From Streptomyces sp. NBC_00370 (lineage in GTDB: Bacteria; Actinomycetota; Actinomycetes; Streptomycetales; Streptomycetaceae), in contig NZ_CP107968.1 in assembly GCF_036084755.1 (NCBI RefSeq), positions 4,185,501-4,249,500 of the forward strand: DNA of 64,000 nucleotides, in the 5' to 3' direction. The position numbers and the translations under genes were made by a program. A model generated the notes under the pieces. It had not been told where the DNA came from. It worked only from the letters and a program-made list of their open reading frames with translations, and did no database searches. The stretch's first letter is position 1, and each line of letters starts with the position of its first letter. Positions 34,283 to 42,178 of the stretch are shown here, piece by piece.

Positions 34283-35014
34283 CATGGGCCGGGGGCTGGG
34301 CGGGCCGGGATTGAGGCCGGCCGCGGGGCTCCACGGGGGAGCTGGGCTCGTGGTGACGGGTGCGTGGCCGGGCGGCGGGTGCCACGCACCAGTTGCATGG
34401 GGGGACTCGGCTCGGCTCGGCGTCCACCCCCACCGGGCAGCGGTTGCCACTCATGCCCCGCTGGTCACTGGAGGGTGGCGGGTGCAGGTCAGGACGCATG
34501 AACCGGGAACTGGGCGGGCCCGGAATTGGGGCCGGCCGCAGGGCCGCCCCTGGGCTTTGAGTGTCGCGGTTCCGGTCCGGGCGTCAAGGGCGCTCCTGCG
34601 TCGCGTCGGCTTCGCCGATGACCTGCGGTCACCCTTGACCCCCGGCCCTCCACCGCAAGTACTTCTTTGAGGGGGGGGCGGCCGGGGGGGGGCTCCACGG
34701 AGGCGCTGGGCTCGTGGTGACGGCGGCTTGGCCGGGTGCGGGTGCCACGCGGCAGTTGCATGGGGGGACTCGGCCCGGCCAAGCGTCCACCCAAGCCGGG
34801 TATCGGCTGAGACTCATGCCCCGCTGGTCACTCCGAGTGGAGGAGGGCGGGAGGGCGCCCTGGCGGGGGTAGTTGGGTGGAGCAACGGGCCGGTGGGTGG
34901 GGCGGGTGTGGCTGGGGTGATGGGGGATGGCCTGGGGGGCGGCCCTCGGCCGCCTTTTGCGTGGGTGGTTGCGTTAGACGCGCCATAGGGCGCATCAGGC
35001 GGTGGGCCCCTGCC
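34283..35014 (+). repeat. Left arm of a large non-coding inverted repeat
   Basis: No gene is supported between 34216 and 35060. The stretch is built from modules whose reverse complements recur at 35758-36634: C1 (34283-34315), A1 (34316-34475), C2 (34476-34541), B (34542-34683), A2 (34684-34838), D (34840-35014). Shared words include CTCATGCCCCGCTGGTCACT in both A modules and GTGGGTGGGGCGGGTGTG in D. The left arm lacks the B copy expected between C1 and A1. Confidence 0.8.
34542..34683 (+). repeat. B element, left copy (142 bp, foldable core)
   Basis: Bounded by GGCCGCCCC and its complement GGGGCGGCC. Inside, GTCAAGGG (34583-34590) pairs with CCCTTGAC (34632-34639). Further copies, on the opposite strand, are at 36087-36226 and 36446-36588. 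Confidence 0.8.
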
Positions 35015-35060
35015 CCCGGATACGTCCGGCGGTTGGTGGTTGTGGCGTGTAGGGAGAGTG

Positions 35061-35777
35061 ATGGCGCAGGTGGTTGATCCTCAGTCATTCGACCGGTTCG
35101 CCCGCGACTACGACCGCTTCGTGAGCCTGTTGCCCGGGCAGAACACCGCCTGGTTGCTCGGCCTAGGGCCAGGTGGCGGGCGCGCTCTTGATGCCGGTTG
35201 TGGTTCCGGGCATGCGGCGGTCGCCCTGGCGGACCGCTTTGAGGAGGTCGTCGGGTTGGACCTCAGCGGGCCCCTGATCGAGATCGCCGAGGCCAAGAGG
35301 GCACGTCCCAACGTGCGTTACGCGGTGAAGGACCTGTTCGAGTTGGACGACGGCAGCTTCGATCTGGTCTACAGCCACACGATGCTGCACCACCTGGCGG
35401 ACTACCACGCGGGACTGCGACGCCTGAAGAGTCTCGTGCGGCCCGGCGGCACCGTCGCGATCGTCGACAACGTCTGCGATCTCTACCCCACCCCGCCGCG
35501 TCAGGCCTACACCTGGCCCGCGCTGTGGAGCTTCCCCCACCAGATCCGCCGCATCGGGCTTCGCGACGCCTGGTTTCAACTGCGCTTCTGGCACAGCCGA
35601 CCGTGGCTGGCGCACCTGCTCTCCGATCGCTACCTGTCGCGCGAACAGTTCCGGGAGCTCTACGGAAGTGTCTTCCCCGGCGCCCGGTTCGACGACCTCG
35701 GCTTCGCCCTGGCCATGGTCTGGACGGCCCCCACCAGTCACACCCGCCCCGACACCCAGGGCCCTTCACCCACCTGA
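35061..35777 (+). CDS. SAM-dependent class I methyltransferase
   Basis: 238-aa Rossmann-fold methyltransferase (UbiE/Methyltransf_11 type). Motif I is ALDAGCGSGHAAVALA with the SAM loop, followed by VVGLDLSGPLIEIA (acidic residue for ribose) and FDLVYSHTMLHHL. The substrate-binding C-terminal third (HSRPWLAHLLSDRYLSREQF) is not diagnostic. ATG follows GGGAGAGTG. It uses more T-ending codons and CTA/TTG than its neighbours and lies exactly between the two arms of a large inverted repeat, both hints of acquisition as a unit. No natural operon partner. Confidence 0.85.
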   Translation: MAQVVDPQSFDRFARDYDRFVSLLPGQNTAWLLGLGPGGGRALDAGCGSGHAAVALADRFEEVVGLDLSGPLIEIAEAKRARPNVRYAVKDLFELDDGSFDLVYSHTMLHHLADYHAGLRRLKSLVRPGGTVAIVDNVCDLYPTPPRQAYTWPALWSFPHQIRRIGLRDAWFQLRFWHSRPWLAHLLSDRYLSREQFRELYGSVFPGARFDDLGFALAMVWTAPTSHTRPDTQGPSPT

Positions 35778-36086
35778 TGCTCCCTGCGGCGCGCCTAACG
35801 CAACACAGGACGCAAAAGACGCTCCAGGGCCGCCCCACAGGCCATCCCCCGTCACAACAGTCACACCCGCCCCACCCACCGACCCGCTGCCCCGCCCACC
35901 TACCCCCGCCAGCAGACCATCCCGCCCTACACCCACCCCCAGTGACCAGCGGGGCATGAGTCTCAGCCACTACCCGGCCTGGGCGGACGCCGAGCTGGCC
36001 CGAGTCCCCCCATGCAACTGCCGCGTGGCACCCGCACCCGGCAAAGCACCCGCCACCACGAGCCCAGCTCCCCCGTGGAGCCCCCC

Positions 36087-36226
36087 GGCCGCCCCCCTCA
36101 AAGAAGTACTTGCGGTGGAGGGCCGGGGGTCAAGGGTGACCGCAGGTCATCGGCGAAGCCGACGCGACGCAGGAGCGCCCTTGACGCCCGGACCGCAACC
36201 GCGACACTCAACAGAAAGGGGCGGCC
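36087..36226 (-). repeat. B element, right inner copy
   Basis: Ends GGCCGCCCC/GGGGCGGCC. Core: outer stem GTCAAGGG (36129-36136) with CCCTTGAC (36178-36185), enclosing GACC-GCA-GGTC (36138-36148) and CGGC-GAA-GCCG (36151-36161). Confidence 0.8.
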
Positions 36227-36445
36227 CTCCGACCAGCTAACTTCCCGGCCCGCACAGCTCCTGGCTCATGCCGCCCTGACCCGCACCCGCCCCACCCCAG
36301 TGACCAGCGGGGCATGAGTCGCAACCGATACCCGGCGGGGGTGGACGCTTAGCCAGCCCGAGTCCCCCCACGCAACCGCCGCGCGGCACCCGCCAGTCGG
36401 CCAAGCACCCGTCACCACGAGCCCAGCTCCCCCGTGGAGCCCCCC

Positions 36446-36588
36446 GGCCGCCCCCCCTCAAAGAAGCACTTGCGGTGGAGGGCCGGGCGTCAAGGGTTAA
36501 GCGAAGCGCAATCGGCGCAGCCGACGCGACGAAGGAGCGCCCTTGACGCCCGGACCGCAACCGCGACACTCAACAGAAAGGGGCGGCC
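36446..36588 (-). repeat. B element, right outer copy
   Basis: Same ends. Outer stem GGCGTCAAGGG (36486-36496) with CCCTTGACGCC (36540-36550), enclosing GCG-AAG-CGC (36501-36509) and CGGC-GCA-GCCG (36513-36523). The first inner hairpin has a different sequence from the other right copy but is again self-complementary. Confidence 0.8.
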
Positions 36589-36632
36589 CCCGGTTCACCT
36601 AACTCCCGGCCCGCACAGCCCCCGGCCCATCA

Positions 36633-36678
36633 ACGCCCGCCGCCCCGTCGCAGCGAGCTGCGGCGGGGCGGCGGGCGT
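36633..36678. terminator. Terminator downstream of the pirin gene
   Basis: 21-bp stem ACGCCCGCCGCCCCG(T)CGCAG with one G-T pair and loop CGAG, 14 bp beyond the pirin stop. It also borders the right end of the inverted repeat. Confidence 0.8.
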
Positions 36679-36691
36679 GAGCCGGAAGGCC

Positions 36692-37645
36692 TTATACGTG
36701 CGGCACCGGGACCGTTCCCAGGCGGCCGGCCTGGAAGTCTTCGAATGCCTGCTTGAGCTCGGCCTGGCTGTTCATGACGAACGGGCCGTAGTGCGCCATC
36801 GGCTCACGGATCGGGCGGCCGCCCAGCAGGACCACCTCCAGGTCCGGGGTGTGCGCGTCCTGGGTCTCGTCCGCGCGGACCGTGATCGACGCGCCGTCGC
36901 CGAAGACCGCCGTCTGACCCGTGTGCACCGGCCGACGGTCCGTGCCGACCGAACCGCGGCCGGCCAGCACGTACGCCAGGCCGTTGAAGTCCTCACGCCA
37001 CGGCAGCGTGACCTCGGCGCCGGGGCGCAGCGTCGCGTGGATCATCGTGATCGGGGTGTGCGTGATGCCCGGGCCCTCGTGGCCGTCCAGCTCGCCCGCG
37101 ATGACGCGCAGCAGCGCGCCGCCGTCGTGCGAGGTGAGCAGCTGGACCTGGCCGCCGCGGATGTCCTGGTACCGGGGGTCCATCATCTTGTCGGCCGCCG
37201 GGAGGTTCACCCAGAGCTGCAGCCCGTGGAAGAGTCCGCCCGCCATGACGAGCGCCTCCGGCGGCGCCTCGATGTGCAGCAGACCGGAGCCCGCCGTCAT
37301 CCACTGCGTGTCACCGTTCTGGATGGTGCCGCCGCCACCGTTGCTGTCCTGGTGGATGAAGGTGCCGTCGATCAGGTACGTGACGGTCTCGAAGCCGCGG
37401 TGCGGGTGCCAGGGCGTGCCCTTGGCCTCGCCCGCCGCGTACTCCACCTCGCCCATCTGGTCCATCATGATGAACGGGTCGAGGTACTGGTAGTTGATCC
37501 CGGCGAAGGCGCGGCGCACCGGGAAGCCCTCGCCCTCGAATCCGCCGGGCGCGGTGGTCACGGCCAGCACGGGGCGGGCCACGGCATCGGCCGCGGCGGA
37601 CACCCGCGGCAGAGTCAGCGGGTTCTCGACGGTCACAGCAGGCAT
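36692..37645 (-). CDS. Pirin family protein
   Basis: Bicupin of 317 aa. The N-terminal cupin carries the metal-site motif TPWHPHRGFETVTYLIDG (HxHxGxE-like) and GSGLLHIEAPP with the further His/Glu; a second cupin covers residues ~185-290. Bacterial pirins act as quercetin 2,3-dioxygenase-like enzymes or redox-responsive partners of metabolic enzymes such as pyruvate dehydrogenase E1. ATG follows GAGGAGGGCCCTC. Preceded by a palindrome matching that of the monooxygenase operon, suggesting co-regulation, perhaps by quinones or oxidants. Confidence 0.9.
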   Translation of the reverse strand: MPAVTVENPLTLPRVSAAADAVARPVLAVTTAPGGFEGEGFPVRRAFAGINYQYLDPFIMMDQMGEVEYAAGEAKGTPWHPHRGFETVTYLIDGTFIHQDSNGGGGTIQNGDTQWMTAGSGLLHIEAPPEALVMAGGLFHGLQLWVNLPAADKMMDPRYQDIRGGQVQLLTSHDGGALLRVIAGELDGHEGPGITHTPITMIHATLRPGAEVTLPWREDFNGLAYVLAGRGSVGTDRRPVHTGQTAVFGDGASITVRADETQDAHTPDLEVVLLGGRPIREPMAHYGPFVMNSQAELKQAFEDFQAGRLGTVPVPHV

Positions 37646-37681
37646 GAGGGCCCTCCTCGGGAGTCTTCGCGTTCCAATTTA

Positions 37682-37695
37682 GTTGAACGGTGAAC
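37682..37695. promoter_or_regulatory. Operator-like palindrome upstream of pirin
   Basis: GTTGAACGGTGAAC, about 37 bp before the pirin start; same core GTTGAACG as at 34202-34215. Confidence 0.5.
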
Positions 37696-37923
37696 ATCCC
37701 GCAAGGCGCACTTCATTCCCCGCCGCCCCCCGGCGCCTTCTCCCCCGCCCGCGACGCGCGTAGCCCCGTCCGCGAAAACCACGGCGATCGGGCAGGTACT
37801 CCAGCCCCACCAGGGACTTCCCGCCCCAATAGCGGGCAATAGCGGGCTTCCGGTTTGCCCTTCCGCCGTTTCGAGCAGGCGCTCTGCGACCAACTACCTT
37901 TCGAAAGAACGGAGTTGCTTATC

Positions 37924-38589
37924 GTGGTAAGAACCGCCCGCACCACCGCATTCGTCGCTGCGACGCTCCTGGTCACCGGCGCGCTCGCCGCGCCGTCCGC
38001 CGGCGCCGCAGCCCCGGACGAGACAGCCTCCGGCACCTCCGCCCGGCACTGCGTCGTGAACAGCGCCACCGGCGCGGAGAGTTGCTTCGCCGCCTTCCCC
38101 GACGCCATCGAGGCGGCGACCGGCGGACAGGTCACCGACACCCCCGCCTCCGCGAAGGCGGCCGCCGGCGACCAGTCGTTCCGTACGGAGATGAAGCGCT
38201 TCAACGCGCCCACCCGGTCGAAGCAGTCAAAGCAGTCGGAGTCGACGTCGCAGTCGGAGTCGAAATCGAAGTCGACGGAATCGTCGACGCTCGCCGCCGC
38301 CGACTCCGTCGTCCAGGGCACTTTCTTCGACGAGGTCCAGTTCGGCGGATCGTCACTGACGATCACCGGGACCGCGCCCTGCGTGAAGGACGGCTGGATC
38401 GAGTACCAGTACGACTTCCCGGACGACTGGAAGAACCGCGTCTCGTCCGTGCAGCCCTGGGCCGACTGCTGGATCTGGCTCTACCCGGAGCCGAACCTCA
38501 CCGGTGACAGGGACGGTCCGTTCGACGAGAACACCGCCGACGTGGGCTCGTTCATGAACGACCGCGCCCAGTCCGTCGGGTTTAGTTGA
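37924..38589 (+). CDS. Secreted beta/gamma-crystallin-like protein
   Basis: 221-aa exported protein. GTG with GGAG 9 nt upstream; signal peptide ARTTAFVAATLLVTGALAAPSAGAAA. A Ser/Lys/Glu/Gln low-complexity linker (residues ~100-122) separates a small N-terminal region, with cysteines in HCVV and ESCFAAF, from a C-terminal ~90-residue domain with TFFDEVQFGGSSLTITG and IWLYPEPNLTGDRDGPF then MNDRAQSVGFS. The alternating Phe/Gly and final D-R-A-Q-S-V pattern is that of a two-motif Greek-key crystallin/I36-type fold. Four cysteines may form disulfides. Followed at about 100 bp by another secreted protein gene. Fold assignment is by pattern only. Confidence 0.65.
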   Translation: MVRTARTTAFVAATLLVTGALAAPSAGAAAPDETASGTSARHCVVNSATGAESCFAAFPDAIEAATGGQVTDTPASAKAAAGDQSFRTEMKRFNAPTRSKQSKQSESTSQSESKSKSTESSTLAAADSVVQGTFFDEVQFGGSSLTITGTAPCVKDGWIEYQYDFPDDWKNRVSSVQPWADCWIWLYPEPNLTGDRDGPFDENTADVGSFMNDRAQSVGFS

Positions 38590-38604
38590 CACGTACACGT
38601 CAAC

Positions 38605-38672
38605 ACGCCGACGAAAACCCCCACAAAAACCCCCAAGGAAACCCCCACACCCTCGCACATATCCCCCCACAC
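38605..38672 (+). other. C/A-rich tract between the two secreted-protein genes
   Basis: Four AACCCCCA-type words recur within about 45 nt, almost free of G, then CCCCCCACACC. Such a stretch cannot pair with itself and would keep the leader of the next gene single-stranded. Confidence 0.45.
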
Positions 38673-38687
38673 CGTTCGGAGAAATCC

Positions 38688-39302
38688 ATGACGAAAAGAG
38701 CACGCCTGTCCATGCTGCTGGTGGCCCTCGCGACAGCGGGCAGCGCCGCCCTCTCCACGGGCACGGCCTCCGCCGAGGAGACCCCCACCTCCCGCGAGCT
38801 GCTCGACAAGTGCGACAACGGCAGCGACCTCTGCGTCTTCCACCCCGACGGGCCCCCCTCCGTCTCCATGGGTGAGGCCCACCAGGTCGGCGACAGCGCC
38901 TACAACTGCACCGCCGACCTCCAGCGCTCCACCGTCGGCTGGTCGGACACCACAGGCGAGTCGAACAGCCTCGGCGTCTCCCTGAGCGCGGAGTACGGCT
39001 TCTCCGAGGTCTTCAAGGTGACCATCGAGACCAGCTACCAGCACACCTGGGAGAGCTCCCACACCGAGTCCGAGCAGACGAACGTCGACGTCCGTCCCGG
39101 CGAGGTCGGCTGGATCACCCGCGAGGCCCAGATGCAGCACGTCTCTGGCACCTACGAGCTGCACTTCGGTGACCCGTTCTACGGCCACTACTACTGGTAC
39201 GTGCCGTTCGACGCGACCGGCCCGCTGCCCGACGCGCCCAGCACCAAGACCCAGCACACCCGGGCGATGACGGACCAGGAGCGCGCGGAACACTGCGCCT
39301 GA
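38688..39302 (+). CDS. Secreted aerolysin/ETX-MTX2-like protein
   Basis: 204-aa exported protein (signal MTKRARLSMLLVALATAGSAALSTGTASA). ATG follows GGAGAAATCC. Residues ~75-150 show long alternating Ser/Thr-rich strands: STVGWSDTTGESNSLGVSLS, FKVTIETSYQHTWESSHTES, EQTNVDVRPGEVGWITREAQ. This amphipathic two-strand pattern with a W/S/T-rich hairpin is typical of the membrane-insertion region of aerolysin, epsilon-toxin and MTX2 proteins, as is VRPGEVGW. The C-terminal YYWYVPFDATGP closes the fold. It is smaller than full toxins and lacks an obvious receptor domain. Probably co-transcribed with the crystallin-like gene. Fold by pattern, function inferred. Confidence 0.6.
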   Translation: MTKRARLSMLLVALATAGSAALSTGTASAEETPTSRELLDKCDNGSDLCVFHPDGPPSVSMGEAHQVGDSAYNCTADLQRSTVGWSDTTGESNSLGVSLSAEYGFSEVFKVTIETSYQHTWESSHTESEQTNVDVRPGEVGWITREAQMQHVSGTYELHFGDPFYGHYYWYVPFDATGPLPDAPSTKTQHTRAMTDQERAEHCA

Positions 39303-39329
39303 CCACAGCCCGCAGAACACAGAACACCA

Positions 39330-39381
39330 CGACGGCCCGGCCCCCGCGTACCTGTACCTCTACGCGGGGGCCGGGCCGTCG
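39330..39381. terminator. Bidirectional terminator
   Basis: 21-bp perfect stem CGACGGCCCGGCCCCCGCGTA paired with its complement around CCTGTACCTC, between the convergent secreted-protein and SseB-like genes. Confidence 0.9.
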
Positions 39382-39395
39382 CCGTCAGGAAAACC

Positions 39396-39896
39396 TCAGC
39401 CGTACATCCGCCGCATCGCGAAGTCCACCATCTGCTCGACCGCCTTCGCGTCGAAGACCATCCGGTGGTCGCCCTCCATGTCCAGGACGAAGCCGTACCC
39501 CGTCGGCAGCAGGTCGATCACCTCGGCGCCCGTGATCACGAAGTACTTGGACTCCTTGCCCGCGTACCTGCGCAGCTCCTTCAGCGTGCTGAACATCGGG
39601 ATCACCGGCTGCTGCGTGTTGTGCAGCGCCAGGAACCCCGGGTTGTCGCCGCGCGGACAGTAGACCTTCGACGTCGCGAAGATCTGCTGGAAGTCCTCGG
39701 CCGCCAGCGAGCCCGTCGTGAAGGCCCGGACGGCGTCACCGAGCGAAGGGGGCGACGGCTCCGGGTAGAGCGGCTGCTCGCCGTACCCGCCGACGCCACC
39801 CATGGGCTGGCCGCCCATCGGCTGGCCGCCCATCGGCTGCTGGGGCGGCGCGGCGTACTGCTGCTGTGCGCCCGGGGTCTGGTCGTAGCCGTACAT
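39396..39896 (-). CDS. SseB-domain protein with QPMGG repeats
   Basis: 166-aa protein. The first 45 residues are a flexible tail with three QPMGG units and Gln/Pro/Tyr-rich sequence; residues ~55-160 form an SseB N-terminal-like domain (DFQQIFATSKVYCPRGDNPGF, PMFSTLKELRRYAG, FVITGAEVIDLLPTGYGFVLDM). In Streptomyces such proteins are common and near ESX/type VII-like or enhanced-serine-sensitivity contexts, but no secretion genes are here. ATG at 39896 has a weak ribosome site. Confidence 0.75.
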   Translation of the reverse strand: MYGYDQTPGAQQQYAAPPQQPMGGQPMGGQPMGGVGGYGEQPLYPEPSPPSLGDAVRAFTTGSLAAEDFQQIFATSKVYCPRGDNPGFLALHNTQQPVIPMFSTLKELRRYAGKESKYFVITGAEVIDLLPTGYGFVLDMEGDHRMVFDAKAVEQMVDFAMRRMYG

Positions 39897-39968
39897 GCAC
39901 GCAAGAGTACTGACGAATGGGCCCCGAGGGAGCCTCGTCACAGATGACCTGTCGGGGTTGCGTCTTAT

Positions 39969-39980
39969 TACCCATGGGTA
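39969..39980. promoter_or_regulatory. Perfect 12-bp palindrome upstream of acyl-CoA dehydrogenase
   Basis: TACCCATGGGTA, about 115 bp before the dehydrogenase ATG. TetR/FadR-type sites have this size; regulator unknown. Confidence 0.45.
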
Positions 39981-40093
39981 GCATCATCGTACGTAGCCAA
40001 GTACACAGCCGCGTACACAACCACGTGCGAAGCCCATACTTGGACAGCCGACACACGAGCCACGAGCCACACGAGCCTTACGGAGCCGTCGCC

Positions 40094-41920
40094 ATGGGGC
40101 ACTACAAGTCGAATCTCCGCGACATCGAGTTCAACCTCTTCGAGGTCCTCGGACGCGACAAGCTGTACGGCACCGGTCCGTTCGCCGAGATGGACGCGGA
40201 GACAGCGAAGAGCATCCTCGCCGAGGTCACCCGCCTCGCCGAGAACGATCTCGCGGAGTCCTTCGCCGACGCCGACCGCAACCCCCCGGTCTTCGACCCC
40301 GACACCAACACCGCCCCCCTCCCGGCCTCCTTCAAGAAGAGCTACAAGGCCTTCATGGACGCCGAGTACTGGCGGCTCGGGCTGCCCGAGGAGATCGGCG
40401 GCACGACCGCGCCCCGCTCCCTGATCTGGGCGTACGCGGAGCTGGTGCTGGGCGCGAACCCGGCCGTGTGGATGTACGCCTCGGGCCCCGCCTTCGCCGG
40501 CGTCCTCTTCGAGGAGGGCAACGAGGCGCAGAAGAAGATCGCCGAGATCGCCGTCGACAAGCAGTGGACCTCCACGATGGTGCTCACCGAGCCGGACGCG
40601 GGCTCCGACGTGGGCGCGGGCCGGACGAAGGCCGTCGAGCAGGAGGACGGCTCCTGGCACATCGAGGGCGTGAAGCGGTTCATCACGTCCGGTGAGAACG
40701 ACCTCTCGGAGAACATCCTTCACTACGTGCTCGCCCGCCCCGAGGGCGCCGGCCCCGGCACCAAGGGCCTGTCGCTCTTCCTCGTGCCGCAGTACGAGTT
40801 CGACTTCGAGACCGGCGAGCTGGGCGAGCGCAACGGCGTCTACGCCACGAACGTCGAGCACAAGATGGGTCTGAAGGTCTCCAACACCTGCGAGCTGACC
40901 TTCGGCGACCGGCACCCCGCCAAGGGCTGGCTGATCGGTGACAAGCACGAGGGCATCCGCCAGATGTTCCGCATCATCGAGTTCGCCCGGATGATGGTCG
41001 GCACGAAGGCCATCGCCACGCTCTCCACCGGGTACCTGAACGCGCTGGAGTACGCCAAGGAGCGCGTGCAGGGCCCCGACCTGGCCCAGTTCATGGACAA
41101 GACCGCGCCCAAGGTCACCATCACGCACCACCCCGACGTACGCCGCTCGCTCATGACGCAGAAGGCGTACGCGGAAGGCATGCGCGCCCTGGTGATGTAC
41201 ACGGCGGCGCTCCAGGACGAGATCGCGGTCAAGGAAGCGGCCGAGGAGGACGTGAAGGCGCTCAACGGCCTGAACGACCTGCTGCTGCCGATCGTGAAGG
41301 GCTACGGCTCGGAGCGCTCGTACGAGCAGCTCGCGCAGTCGCTGCAGACCTTCGGCGGCTCCGGCTATCTGCAGGAGTACCCGGTCGAGCAGTACATCAG
41401 GGACGCCAAGATCGACACCCTCTACGAGGGCACGACGGCCATCCAGGGCCAGGACTTCTTCTTCCGGAAGATCGTCCGCGACCAGGGTGTGGCGCTGAAC
41501 ACACTGGCCGAGGAGATCAAGCAGTTCCTCGCCGTCGGCACGGGCGGTACGGAGCTGGCGCCGGCCCGCGACGCGCTCGCGAAGGCCGCCGTCGACCTGG
41601 AGGCGATCGTCGGGCGGATGCTGACCGACCTCACCTCCACCGGTGAGGACGTCAAGAACATCTACAAGGTCGGGCTCAACACGACCCGCCTGCTGATGGC
41701 TTCGGGCGACGTCGTCGTCGGCTACCTGCTGCTGCGCGGCGCCGCGGTGGCGACGGAGAAGCTGGAGACGGCGGCGGCCAAGGACGTCGCGTTCTACCAG
41801 GGCAAGATCGCCGCTGCGAAGTTCTTCGCGGCGAACGTGCTGCCGGGTGTCTCGGCCGCGCGGGCGCTGGCGGAGTCGGTGGACAGCTCGCTGATGGAGC
41901 TGGCCGAGTCGGCCTTCTGA
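40094..41920 (+). CDS. Acyl-CoA dehydrogenase, ~600-aa family (FadE5-like)
   Basis: 608-aa flavoenzyme oxidising acyl-CoA to trans-2-enoyl-CoA in beta-oxidation. The longer class is recognised by VLTEPDAGSDVGAGRTKA (FAD/substrate), the HKMGLKVSNTCEL segment and the catalytic-base region DTLYEGTTAIQGQDFFFRKI. The C-terminal ~120 residues are an extra helical domain typical of the FadE5/long-form enzymes. ATG with GGAG 9 nt upstream; an open frame upstream is ignored as non-coding. Leader has ACGAGCC repeats and the palindrome at 39969. A strong terminator follows. Confidence 0.93.
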   Translation: MGHYKSNLRDIEFNLFEVLGRDKLYGTGPFAEMDAETAKSILAEVTRLAENDLAESFADADRNPPVFDPDTNTAPLPASFKKSYKAFMDAEYWRLGLPEEIGGTTAPRSLIWAYAELVLGANPAVWMYASGPAFAGVLFEEGNEAQKKIAEIAVDKQWTSTMVLTEPDAGSDVGAGRTKAVEQEDGSWHIEGVKRFITSGENDLSENILHYVLARPEGAGPGTKGLSLFLVPQYEFDFETGELGERNGVYATNVEHKMGLKVSNTCELTFGDRHPAKGWLIGDKHEGIRQMFRIIEFARMMVGTKAIATLSTGYLNALEYAKERVQGPDLAQFMDKTAPKVTITHHPDVRRSLMTQKAYAEGMRALVMYTAALQDEIAVKEAAEEDVKALNGLNDLLLPIVKGYGSERSYEQLAQSLQTFGGSGYLQEYPVEQYIRDAKIDTLYEGTTAIQGQDFFFRKIVRDQGVALNTLAEEIKQFLAVGTGGTELAPARDALAKAAVDLEAIVGRMLTDLTSTGEDVKNIYKVGLNTTRLLMASGDVVVGYLLLRGAAVATEKLETAAAKDVAFYQGKIAAAKFFAANVLPGVSAARALAESVDSSLMELAESAF

Positions 41921-41937
41921 CCGGCGCAACTGTCAGG

Positions 41938-41987
41938 TGTGGGGCGTTCGTTCGGACCGGGTCCTCGGTCCGGAGGAACGCCCCACA
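41938..41987 (+). terminator. Terminator after acyl-CoA dehydrogenase
   Basis: Interrupted 20-bp stem TGTGGGGCGTTC...CGGACC paired with GGTCCG...GAACGCCCCACA, 18 bp after the stop. Confidence 0.82.
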
Positions 41988-42178
41988 GTTGTGTGCGGCC
42001 GCAGCAACCCCCCAGCGCCCAGCGGCGCCCCGGGCCCAGCGCCCCGGACCCTGTGTTCCTCCCGCTCCCGACCGCTTTGACGCCTGTCGCACCAAACCTC
42101 CGCCCATGGGCGGAGCCGCCTGTCAAGGCTCTTGGCAGGCGCAGAGCAGGTGTCATAAGCCGTCGTTAAGGTGAAGGC

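Larger units (their letters stand above)
35758..36634 (-). repeat. Right arm of the large non-coding inverted repeat
   Basis: Reverse-complement counterpart of 34283-35014, in mirror order: D' (35758-35938), A2' (35939-36086), B' (36087-36226), C2' (36227-36296), A1' (36297-36445), B'' (36446-36588), C1' (36589-36634). It contains one more B element than the left arm. No coding potential beyond shadow frames is seen from 35778 to 36691. Confidence 0.8.

Noticed and set aside
34203..36569. Open frames inside the inverted repeat other than the methyltransferase
   Set aside because: They are Gly/Pro/Arg-rich shadow readings of the repeat modules and appear on both strands; none has a sound start with ribosome site.
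34216..36691. CRISPR array in the repeated region
   Set aside because: Modules are 140-180 bp, in opposite orientations and without regular spacers.
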